Assembly: GCA_023231475.1 (NCBI GenBank)
Contig: JALJEE010002909.1
Coordinates: forward strand, 1-64,000
Source of the DNA: Seison nebaliae
Lineage: Eukaryota; Rotifera; Pararotatoria; Seisonacea; Seisonidae
Direction: 5' to 3'
Length of the DNA: 64,000 bases
The notes beneath the pieces were generated by a model, which was not told the origin of the DNA, did not search any database, and saw only the letters and a list, made by a program, of their open reading frames with translations. Of the stretch, positions 44,996 through 54,596 are shown in pieces; position 1 is the stretch's first letter, and every line of letters starts with the position of its first letter. Both the position numbers and the translations under genes were made by a program.

Positions 44996-45031
44996 AGTAG
45001 TAGTAGTAGTACTAGTAGTAGTAGTAGTAAC
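44996..45031. repeat. GTA trinucleotide repeat
   Basis: About eleven GTA units with one CTA interruption (AGTAGTAGTACTAGTAGTAG). Confidence 0.85.
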
Positions 45032-46977
45032 TACATCATCGTTAACTATTCTCGATTGATATTAATATCTTCACATTTACCATCAATAAATTAGGCTCGA
45101 CGAACTCATTTCAATGAGCAAACTAAACGATTCGTACGTCAAGATGATCGAACGGAATAAATATGATCTTCTAAAATATGATCATCTTTCCTGTCATTCC
45201 ATCGAACTTCAACTGCCTGTAGTGATGATTGATATTGGTGATCGGATGTAGATATTTATCGGATCATTTCTCATCAGAACTACTGGTCAAGAGAGAAAGC
45301 GAATTTACCCATCATTCTTACGTCAAATTAAATAAGAAGATGATTATAGATAAGAAGATGATGGAAATTCAGAAAAGAAAAAGTCTAAGGGAATCTCATA
45401 TCCTCTTCCTCTCCTTCAACAATCTTCTTCCAACAACAATTCTCCTTGCACTTATTACATATTGACGTATTAATTGCCTATTGGACAATTGTACTTCCTT
45501 CCTCTCACTAACTATACTGTCGAATCGACTGATGATACTTACATTGATACTCCGCTTCTCCAGCGAGCTGTTAATCCCCTTTCGAAAAATTTGACGAGTT
45601 CACTTCGTTGTCCCAGTGAAAGGAAGATAGAAATTGACGATTCGTTCTGGAGTTTTGGGAGATGTGTATAATGTCGTATAGAATGTGAGTTCATCTCGCA
45701 AAAAGACGAGTGGAATTCGAAGATAAAAGGAACGCAGAGTAGGTCTCCTCTTATTCATGGAGATGAGAATAGAACATTAGAATTAATGAGTTGAATGGAA
45801 TTAGGATGATATTCTTAATGAAATTAAAAAGCGAAAGAATATTGTTGGAATATTCAGGAGAAATTATTCATTATGAAAATAAGTGAAAGAATCGAATGAA
45901 GCTCCATCGTTCGATTCGAAGAAGAAAAGTCAAGATCATTTCCTGTCAAACGCTCGCTCTCTATCTTGTGAAGGTGTCAAAGGAAAATGTCTCATTCTTC
46001 TATGCTCCCATTTAATGTACACACATCGAAATACACCTATGGTGAGATTAAGAAAATACCGGTTTCCTTTCCTTAATCACAGGAGATAACTAGATGGCAA
46101 TACACATCGATCAATTGCTTAACAGACACCTCGCTTCGAATAGTTCAATGTCTTCATCCGATACGTAGATGCAGATGTGTAATAACTATGCACTTCCTCC
46201 TCTCATCCATCTGCATCCAATTTCATTCGTAACAACAGAAAAATCATATCGCCACAAATACATTACTCGTCGACAACTCATCAAATTTCAGTTTCGTCCC
46301 AATCTTTATCACTTTGGAGAAGACAAATTTTTCTTTTCATTTCCTCCCCACTGAAACCGACCTTTTTTCGAATTGGCAATTGGAGGCAATTTTTTTCCAT
46401 TTTTTGGCACGAGAAGAATAAAAGAAAGAAATGCCAATTCTTCCTCCCAATCGTCATCAGGACAGTTGGGATCACTTCGTCTTCTAATCCAGTTATATAA
46501 ATATTATTAAAATCATAAATTATTGATAACAGAAACTATGTTGTTATTCCAACAACGAAATTATTCACAATTTCTCATTATCCAACAGATATTGATGACA
46601 TTCTACCCACTTCCCATTACGACTGAAAGACTTCTCATTTACTCATAATTCTTACCTCTCTCCGATGGATGTTCGTCTATTGACTGACTTAATCGAAAGA
46701 AATCCAATCCTCCAATAACAAATTCATTTTATTCAATTAATATTCGAATTCAATTCAAAATGATAGGAAGCGTCGAAGGGACGAATAGATGACAACGGAA
46801 AGTAATAAAATTCTTTCGAAACTTCTTCCACTACGTGTAACCTTCCCCAATAGAACATTTCTTCTATTGTCAATAAAATTTGTCTTCCAAATTTTAGTTG
46901 GAGTCATAGTAAATCTCAAAACTACTTTTCCAATTTACTCGCACTGTCTCCAGAAAAGAGAGGAAGAAAGATCGAAT

Positions 46978-46978
<1 letters not shown>

Positions 46979-47009
<31 letters not shown>
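46979..47009. repeat. GA dinucleotide repeat
   Basis: About fourteen consecutive GA units. Confidence 0.85.
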
Positions 47010-47013
<4 letters not shown>

Positions 47014-47646
47014 AGAAAGATAAGGTATTTTCCTGCATCTTCCCCGACGTCACCATCTAGTTGATATAGCATGAGAATGAATTATGAGAAATAATAAATC
47101 TCATGTTCTTCCCTTCAGTCTCGACGATTAAATTTCAAAGATTCGACTATAGTACAAATGGGAGTTCGAGATATTTGTACAGACCATCATTCGATTTCTA
47201 CAAAGGAAACTTGTCAGAGAATCATCGAATTTCATAAGTTTTTCAATTTTGCCTATTGTAACTTCATGAATTCCTTTTAATCACCTTGCTACTATCGATT
47301 TTCCGTGTTTGTGTTATTAGTAGTTCTTTCTTTATTTACCTTCCAAGAAGGCAATCGATATAATTAATTTATGACACTGAAACATTCTTTCGGAATCCAA
47401 GAGCTGATTTAAATAAATAATTTCACTTTTCCTTCAACAAACTTCGCCCGATAATTAACTTGTGAATAAAGCAATCTAATTAACTCGAATCAACTACTAT
47501 AATCCGAATAGGAATTTTATGTTAATATTTATTGTTATGAAAAATTTCCTATCCATTCTCATTGACAATTTACAGTCGTTTAATTTGTTGGTTTTTGTCC
47601 AATTTCTATTCTTCTGTTGTCATGACAACGAACTCCAAATTTAAAC

Positions 47647-48321
47647 ATGAAACAAAACGTCTTCTTTGAAATCAATATCAACGCAATACCGTCCGGCCGA
47701 ATCGAGTTCAAACTTTACGACGATATTGTCACAAAGACTGCGCGAAATTTCCGAGAACTGTGCACGGGCGAAAATGGTTTCGGTTACCGCGGAAGTACCT
47801 TCCATAAAATCGTTCCCGAATTCATGATTCAAGGAGGTGACATCACCCACTTCGATGGTACGGGTGGTAAGAGTATTTATGGCGATACTTTTAATGACGA
47901 GAGTTATGATTTGAAGTTCTCCAAACCGTTTTTGCTGGCGATGGCGAATGGAGGCGAACCGAACACGAACTCCTCTCAATTCTTCATTACTCTGACGGTC
48001 TGTCCGTGGCTGAATCATAAGAATGTGATTGTGGGAGAAGTGGCATCAGGACACGAACTGGTCAAACAAATATCGGAATTGGAGGCTGATGATGGAACTC
48101 CAAAAATCTTCGCTACCATCGTCAATAGTGGATTGATTGAAATGAAAATGGAGAAGAAGGATAAACCATCAGGAGATGTTGAAGAAAACGAAAATAATTT
48201 GAAAGACGACGAAGAGAATGATGACGATAATCAAGCGAACAACGAAGAAAATGAAACAAAAGATGATAATAACGATGATGATGAAACGAAAAAGAATTCA
48301 CAAGAAATTGATGTACTTTAA
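47647..48321 (+). CDS. Cyclophilin-type peptidyl-prolyl isomerase with acidic tail and altered active site
   Basis: 224 residues, no intron. Residues 1-~165 are a cyclophilin domain: NFRELCTGENGFGYRGSTFHK, FMIQGGDITHFDGTGG and SSQFFITL. Cyclophilins catalyse proline cis-trans isomerisation. Against cyclophilin A the key positions read: Arg55 to Lys (FHKIVP), Phe60, Met61 and Gln63 kept, Asn102 kept but with one extra residue after it (ANGGEPNTN), Gln111 and Phe113 kept, Trp121 kept (PWLNHKN), His126 to Asn. The missing Arg55 is the main catalytic residue, so activity may be low. The last ~60 residues are almost all Asp, Glu, Asn and Lys. No signal peptide, so cytosolic or nuclear. Confidence 0.9.
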   Translation: MKQNVFFEININAIPSGRIEFKLYDDIVTKTARNFRELCTGENGFGYRGSTFHKIVPEFMIQGGDITHFDGTGGKSIYGDTFNDESYDLKFSKPFLLAMANGGEPNTNSSQFFITLTVCPWLNHKNVIVGEVASGHELVKQISELEADDGTPKIFATIVNSGLIEMKMEKKDKPSGDVEENENNLKDDEENDDDNQANNEENETKDDNNDDDETKKNSQEIDVL

Positions 48322-48522
48322 ATGAAGATGATTCGATTATTTTTGTCATTTCTTTATTTCTAAAATTTTGTTGTTTGTTAAGCAAAAAATGGTAACGATC
48401 AATAAAATGATGAATAAACAAAAGAATAATTCGAAAGGAAAAGTTCTTTACGTTCGAAATGGGTCGAATGTGTTACGGAATACGATATGTAGATTGATAA
48501 TATAATAGAAGTGGAAAAATAT

Positions 48523-50046
48523 TTAGCCGAAATTGAACTTGAATGTGAATCGTTGACCTCCGCCACCACCACCGCCACCACCACCACCACCACCTCCGAA
48601 CGGATTGAAGCCTTGTCCGAACGGATTGAAGCCTCTCTGTTGTTCCCTCATTTGCTCTTCGGCGTCGAGTGGATCTTCACCGTGATCGAATTTCTGTCGT
48701 TTCTCCGGATCGAGGAGAACTTCTTTCGCTGCCGCTATATCGACGAACTTCTTCTCTGCTTTCTTCTTCTCTTTCTCGTCAATGAAACGATCTGGATGGA
48801 ATTTCTTTGCCATCTTCTTATACGCTGCTTTGATATCGCTAGTTCGTGCGTTACGTTTAATACCTAAAATTTTATAATAATCTCGTTTATTCGCTTGCTT
48901 CTCCATTTTAATTGCTTTGCTCACACCATCAGATGCACGACGATCGTTTGGATTTAATTCTTTCGCTTTCTCATAATCCATTTTCGCTCGATCGAAATCA
49001 TCGTTCATAATATAAAGATCAGCTCGATTACATAATGCATCGGCATCATTGGGAGATAATTGGAGGAATTTCGTGCATTCCTCAATACCTTCATTAATAT
49101 CGTTATTCTTACTGTAACAATTACAGAGATGAAATTGGATTTTGTGATGGATCGCTCGATTCTGTGTCTCTTTTTTGAGAACGACACGTAACTTTTCTAC
49201 ACATTCGTCATATCGATTATTCTCTTCGTGACTGATGGCGGACGTCATCAATTTATTGATTTGTTTCACCTTCTTATAATGTTGGAAACAATTTTTATGA
49301 TCTGGATCTAATCGGAGACATTCTCGAATTTCATTTAATGACGTCGAATAATCGCCAATTCGATAATAGATCAATGATAATTCGAGCAACATGTCCATAT
49401 TATCAGTCAACATTTTCGAAGCGGATTTCAAATCAGCTGCCGCTTTATGTAAATCGCCTTCATGTTTATAACAACGACTTCTCAATTCGCGCACATAAGC
49501 GTCCCATGGACAGGCGTCAATTAATTGTGTCAATAATCGGATTGCGTACTCACAATCTTTATTCATATTCCTCTCGGCAGTCAATAATAATTGATGTAAT
49601 GATTGTATTTGATGGATTTGTTCGTTCGCTTCCCCATCGAATTCTTTGTCGCCCACCAACTTTTTGAATTCTTCTTGAGATGCGGAAAATTCGCCCATCT
49701 TCAAATGAGTCAAGGCTTTCTCGTTTCGAGCCGAACTGAAATTGGGCCTCAATTCTAATACTCGTCCCAAATCGTCCAGAGCATTCTTCATGTTACCCAT
49801 ACTCAAATAAACTGTTGCACGACGGTATAATGCCAAATAATGGTCGGGATTGGTATCGATGACTTGATGGAAATGTTGGAGAGCGTTGGCCATTTGTCCC
49901 GCCGCCAACAATTCGGTGCCTTTCCGCAAATGAAGTTCTACGATTTCATCAACGTTATTACATCGTATTCCTGGAATTTCGAAGATCAAATGATTCACTA
50001 ATGAAATTAGTATTATATCGAATATTCTATTCAATCTCATAAACAT
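48523..50046 (-). CDS. DNAJC3: DnaJ homologue subfamily C member 3 (P58IPK), ER co-chaperone
   Basis: 507 residues from the ATG at 50046 (human 504), no intron. An N-terminal hydrophobic segment ([15 protein letters not shown]) is the ER signal. Nine or so TPR repeats follow (~40-385; for example [20 protein letters not shown] and [18 protein letters not shown]), then the J domain (~405-470) [21 protein letters not shown] with HPD (KKFHPDRF). The C-terminus is Gly/Phe-rich ([11 protein letters not shown], then about 14 Gly). The human protein binds unfolded proteins in the ER lumen and assists BiP. All expected parts are present. It is convergent with the cyclophilin gene, 201 bases apart. 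A more upstream non-ATG frame exists but 50046 gives the expected signal peptide. Confidence 0.94.
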   Translation of the reverse strand: MFMRLNRIFDIILISLVNHLIFEIPGIRCNNVDEIVELHLRKGTELLAAGQMANALQHFHQVIDTNPDHYLALYRRATVYLSMGNMKNALDDLGRVLELRPNFSSARNEKALTHLKMGEFSASQEEFKKLVGDKEFDGEANEQIHQIQSLHQLLLTAERNMNKDCEYAIRLLTQLIDACPWDAYVRELRSRCYKHEGDLHKAAADLKSASKMLTDNMDMLLELSLIYYRIGDYSTSLNEIRECLRLDPDHKNCFQHYKKVKQINKLMTSAISHEENNRYDECVEKLRVVLKKETQNRAIHHKIQFHLCNCYSKNNDINEGIEECTKFLQLSPNDADALCNRADLYIMNDDFDRAKMDYEKAKELNPNDRRASDGVSKAIKMEKQANKRDYYKILGIKRNARTSDIKAAYKKMAKKFHPDRFIDEKEKKKAEKKFVDIAAAKEVLLDPEKRQKFDHGEDPLDAEEQMREQQRGFNPFGQGFNPFGGGGGGGGGGGGGGQRFTFKFNFG

Positions 50047-51112
50047 TGCGCCGATTGATCCTGATTCATTTAAGTGGAGACTTCTCGTCCCAATGCAAAA
50101 GTGAATTGTCCTTCCTTTCTTCCTCCAGAACAAGGTAAGAATTGAGTAAATTAGAAAATCCAAATGAAAAAATTGTAAACGAAAAATTCTTCTTTTCAAA
50201 TATTCATTTAAGGTAGTCGTGTTCAATTTTGATTCGTTGATTCGCTTCTCTACTCGTCTTCATCATTCCGTTCGGTTAGTGTCCCACTTCGATTCTGTTC
50301 CCCGAATTTTTAGCCTGATAACCTAATGATCGGTCATCATTACCAACTTACCCCGATTGACACTCTTATTCTACGTCATTCCTAATTCACATTCACAATA
50401 ATTATTTATTCTCTATTTGACGACATTTCTCAAAATTAATCATAAGTTTTATTTGAAGATAAATGTAAATGAGATTATATATCCTCCCACTCTTCACATC
50501 AAACAAATCTGTATACATAACTCATTTCTTTCCATTTCACCATTTATCTGCAAATTTGATTCATATATAACTATAATTCCACACATATACACATTTCATA
50601 TACATACACGCATATATATAGTAAAAAATTCAACGTCCTCTGGTCAGTTAGTTATAAATTTCTATAAAACTAGTCATAACTTCTGTCTAATTAAACCATT
50701 TTTTATACATAAAAATAACCATATACAAGCTGTTTATAAGACAGTACGAAAAAAAAGATTTGAATAAAATTAAATATTTAATGCATTAATTACCCATTTT
50801 TCTCTCTCTCTTTCTTGTTCTCCTTCTGAAATTATTACTCTTTACAATACAAAATAAATTGATGAATTGACCACGTTACTATTGAACATTTTTCAAAGTT
50901 GATGGTGTTTTTCATTTACGGATCAACTGTAAATTATTTTAGATTGCGGTTTGCTTTATTAAAATCGCCACCGTCGAAAATCATACTGGGCAATGATTCA
51001 CCCTGTTTCCACATTAAAAGGCTTTCATATATATTTATAGGGCAATCTATGCATGTCCTTGAACTCATTTAAAAATGTATAGATCCTTAAAAATAATATC
51101 TAACAATATTAC
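50047..51112. other. Spacer, no gene seen
   Basis: Upstream of DNAJC3, AT-rich with TATA/CATATA-type simple sequence around 50560-50630. One 116-residue frame (50417-50767) is Ile/His/Lys-rich low complexity and is not supported. Confidence 0.4.
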
Positions 51113-51300
51113 TAGTGCTGTTCACATGAACACGAATAAAAATGGACTGTTCTCGAATATAATTGTGATGTCTGGTTTTTGAAAATCAGTTGAACGAGAA
51201 CGAAATACATTGCTCTTATCAATACGGTTCGAACGAATGTTCTCATTTCGTTCGCGAACGCTTTCTATAAAAATTTTATAAAAATTTTACAAAATTTCTC
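51113..51300 (+). repeat. Left terminal inverted repeat of the hAT element
   Basis: ~188 bp matching the right arm in reverse complement, with a small extra ATAAAAATTTTAT-type duplication near its inner end. Outer bases TAGTGCTG. Confidence 0.8.
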
Positions 51301-51454
51301 AGAAAAAATAAAAAATGAATCAAATGACATGTATACAGTAACAGTTTGGATAGTTATGAAAATATTTATATTTACAAAATGAATGAAGAAAATTTTAGTC
51401 GTAGAAAAAATTCAACGCTAGCGACTTGTTATCGTGAAGAAATGTTAAATTGGA

Positions 51455-51740
51455 TCAGTTCTCATAGGTGAGACAATTTCTTTTCCGGGTATAAATATTC
51501 CCCGCCGATGAGAACATTTGTTCCCACTTTAAAGAATTTGTGGAGATGCAATTAATTTCCTTAGCAATTTTATAAAGAATGGGCAAAGTTTTTTGGTTTC
51601 TTAACCAATATTCTTCGAAACTTTCATGTTTCAAACGCTTACATTCGATGGAATACCTAGCCATATCATCCAATAAATCCTGATTCTCTTCAACCTTTCC
51701 TTGTATAGCGTTGAATTTTATCTTGGAATTTTTTTTGGGA
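51455..51740 (-). pseudogene. hAT transposase C-terminal dimerisation domain (remnant)
   Basis: The open frame begins inside the inner end of the right repeat and has no proper start. It encodes the hAT dimerisation signature: FEEYWLRN, PILYKIAKEINCISTNSLKW, EQMFSSAGNIYTRKRNCLTYEN (family pattern: W..N....P.L...A.......S....ER.FS.AG.I...KR..L). The usual Pro of IPATS is missing and Glu-Arg is Glu-Gln. N-terminal zinc finger and catalytic regions are absent. Confidence 0.8.
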
Positions 51741-51913
51741 AATTTTGCAAAATTTTTATAGAAAGCGTTCGCGGACGAAATGAGAACATTCGTTCGAACC
51801 GTATTGATAAGAACAATGTATTTCGTTCTCGTTCAACTGATTTTTAAAAACCAGACATCACAATTATATTCGAGAACAGTCCATTTTTATTCGTGTTCGT
51901 GTGAACAGCACTA
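51737..51913 (-). repeat. Right terminal inverted repeat of the hAT element
   Basis: ~177 bp, reverse-complement match to the left arm; a few substitutions (for example CACATGAAC versus CACACGAAC). Confidence 0.8.
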
Positions 51914-51921
51914 AATATTAT

Positions 51922-52876
51922 CTTATGATTATGTTAATCTGCATTTAAAATTGAAATAAGTTTGAATAAATATTAATCATTTTTCCGGATGCTGTTACTT
52001 TCACCCCGAATTACTTTCTCCCCGAAAAAAAAAATTGAAGAGAAAAATGAGATTTTAAGGGTTTTTTCCTCATTGAAAATTAACGAAGTAGGATTCATTC
52101 GAAAGAGCATAAAATTCTCAACTAACTGTAGGTCGTTAGACCGTTGAATCAGCTGGTGACGGTCAGATCTTACAGATTCCTTATCTGTTTTACAATTATT
52201 AACGGTCGCAATATTCCAACTAATGGAAGTCCGAAGAAATGAGAAGACTGATGGACAGACCATCATACAATCATAGTTGTTTGTTATATTGTTAGATGTT
52301 TCCAGTGCGGAAATCTGAACTTTTTAATTATGACATTAGTTACTCCAAATTATTTTCCTGAAAAAATTAATTTAAACGAAATTCCTTTTGTTGTTGTTCT
52401 AGAATCTAGACAACTAACATCTTTAGTCTGGACTAAAAATTGTAAAATGTAATTTTTTTATAATGTTCCAACTGGTGGTATAAATTTATTTGCTTTTATT
52501 CGTTAATATGTTTAATTATTGTTAAGTTTGAAGTGATTTTGAAGATTAATTTTAAAATAATTTTAATTTTATTTTACATAACTTCATATTTCTCTCATGT
52601 GTCGGTGTTAAATTAATGTTCCATTAGTCGACCACCAATTAATTATAATATATATAAATAATTGGATTAGACTAAAATAACGTAGAAAATAAAGAAATGT
52701 TGGTGAATGTATGTAATCTTTAGAGTTCAATAGCTGATAAAATATGTTGTTAAGCTAAAATTTTTCAAAATCAAAATTTTCAAACTCTCAATCGTCAATT
52801 GTCCAGCACTTTCAATTTCCTTTCGGTTAACGATAAACTCATAATCAAGAAAAATGATAAGGAAATAATTGACGTG
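51922..52876. other. AT-rich spacer, no gene seen
   Basis: Very AT-rich, particularly 52440-52700. A minus-strand frame at 51973-52266 is not supported by family or splice sites. The RING gene frame extends upstream to 52799 without an ATG. Confidence 0.4.
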
Positions 52877-53882
52877 ATGGTAGATGAATTCCAATGTTCG
52901 ATATGTTATGAAAATAAGTCAAATGATAAAATTCACTTCGAGGTTTTTTCACATTTTCTAATTTGGAAGTACACAATTAGTTAATTCGGATTATAACTGA
53001 TAATTTCAGTGCAGGAACAATCACAAAATTTGTGAATTGTGTCGACTATCACTACAATCACACGTGAATTGTGGCGGTAACGATGGATTACTAAAATGTC
53101 CACAATGTCGAAATGAAGGAATGAAATTGCAAAACTTGCCTCGTTACGATGGGAATCGATGTGCCGAACATCAGTTCTTGTGTATTTCAACTATACGAAA
53201 AACTAATAATGAAATTGTGAGTAACTCAATAAAAAGTTGGAGTTGAATATTAAAATGACTGACCTTTCTCCTCGATATTGAAACAGAAATATTTCAACTT
53301 GTAAACTTGAAAGAATTCTTTAAAAGAAACAAAAATTTCCGTTACAAAAAACAGGAAGAATATGACGTGGTGTATTGTGGGAGAATGGATGAGACGGTGA
53401 TAATGTTATCGTTAAATAGGAAGAAAAAAGAAAAATTATTTATTAAATTACGACAATCGCCGTTACATTTTGACGAGGAAGCCATTCGTCTTCAATCGGC
53501 GGCTAACATTATCGCTTATGACGCTGTAAAGAAACGATTTATTCGATATGAAAGACAGATAATTGAAAAAGATGATATTCACAATAGTATTTTAACGAAT
53601 TATCAATTGATTGTTAAACTACCTACCGATTATCACCAATTCAATTATCAAATACTTTCTAAACAGTTATCCGAATTTACTAATCTGGATAAGATGATGA
53701 TAAAGAACCATCGTTTCAATCACATCGATTTCTCTCCAAATTCCCAACAAATTTATTTCACCGAATGGATACCATTATTTTATGGGAACATGATGAAAGA
53801 GGAGGAACATGAGAAATTCTTGCTTAACCTCTGCTCATTTGGAGAATTGGAAATGTGTTTAGAGTTCAAAACAACTGAATGA
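52877..53882 (+). CDS. RING-finger protein, probable E3 ubiquitin ligase (unassigned family)
   Basis: Predicted exons 52877-52942, 53010-53220, 53287-53882 (introns 67 and 66 bp, phases 0 and 1) give 290 residues. The N-terminal RING-HC finger spans the first intron: FQCSICYENKSNDKIHFE, then CRNNHKICELCRLSLQSH and CPQC, i.e. C-x2-C...C-x3-H-x2-C-x2-C...C-x2-C. The remaining ~210 residues form a folded-looking region without a recognised domain (EYDVVYCGRMDETVIMLSL). The start is the first in-frame ATG; codons upstream to 52799 are also open, so an upstream exon is possible. Ubiquitin ligase activity is inferred from the RING only. Confidence 0.68.
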
Positions 53883-54596
53883 AATTTTATTTATTTTCAA
53901 ATAAACAAAATTAATTCGTTTGTCACATTAAACATGAGAATGGGTCGAATAAGCTTATGAAGAGAATTACATATATTTAACTGTTTATCATCGTTCGATG
54001 AAAAAGTAAACGAATCATAAATATCGGACCATCACACTACGTAAATATATTGTGTCTATTAACTTTCTATTTAATTCTAATGAAATATTTTTCCACGTTC
54101 GAAAAGAAAGAGAATGTAAAAATTAATTTATGATTCAATAGTCTGTGTGTTCTATACACGTCTAATCGCTCATTTGAAATAGGTCAATTTCGTTACGTTC
54201 CTCCACACTCATCTCTATATTTGGGGAATTGCATTTCTCCTTCCTGTATCATTATCATCATCATCATCTAGAATCAAATGACGACTGAGAGAATTGAATA
54301 GGAAAAGAAACTGGTAAAAATGAGTTATTTAAATGAGACGAGAAGGGAAAAATTGTAAAAAAAAAGAAATAGGGATTAATGAAAAAACTCGTAAAAGTTG
54401 TCGTTGTTGTTGTTGGAAAGAGGAAAGACAAGTGAGATATGTTTTGATAAATTAACGGAGAGTGGAATGAATTGAGAATGGAAGTGCAATGTCTTTTTTT
54501 AAAAAGTTCAAATGAGATAAAGTTTGAAAAAGAGGAAGAAAAAATAATTTGGAAGAAAAAGAAATTGTGGAATGAAAGTGAATCATTGGCTCTTAA
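53883..54596. other. Spacer, no gene seen
   Basis: AT-rich; short ATC and GTT trinucleotide runs near 54250 and 54400. Contains the promoter of the SETDB1 gene. Confidence 0.4.

Larger units (their letters stand above)
42322..47646. other. 5.3 kb region without a recognisable gene
   Basis: The largest gene-free stretch of the window. Frames here (for example 43189-43416, 43459-43731, 45229-45671) are short, start with non-ATG codons in several cases, and show no family or splice partner. It lies upstream of the nAChR gene (transcribed leftward) and may hold its regulatory DNA or non-coding RNA. Microsatellites are listed separately. No tRNA or hairpin RNA is recognised by eye. Confidence 0.4.
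51113..51913. mobile_element. hAT-family DNA transposon remnant with long terminal inverted repeats
   Basis: An 801-bp element. The ends are inverted copies starting TAGTGCTGTTCACATGAACA (right end, reversed: TAGTGCTGTTCACACGAACA) and continue as near-identical arms of ~180 bp. The 8-bp flanks read AATATTAC (51105-51112) and AATATTAT (51914-51921), a 7/8 match, as expected for hAT 8-bp target duplications. Between the arms is only the C-terminal end of a hAT transposase on the minus strand. It cannot encode a complete transposase, so it is a non-autonomous deletion derivative. Sequence similarity of the arms suggests it is not very old. Confidence 0.82.

Noticed and set aside
43189-45671. Several frames of 60-90 residues in the region upstream of the nAChR gene
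   Set aside because: Low-complexity or frame-by-chance composition, often non-ATG starts, no splice partners and no recognisable family.
51225-51240. B-box-like GGTTCGAACGA, considered as a tRNA gene
   Set aside because: It lies inside the hAT inverted repeat, is repeated in the other arm, and no A box or cloverleaf can be drawn.
51973-52266. Minus-strand frame of 97 residues next to the hAT element
   Set aside because: No domain, no start context, unusual composition; nothing supports translation.
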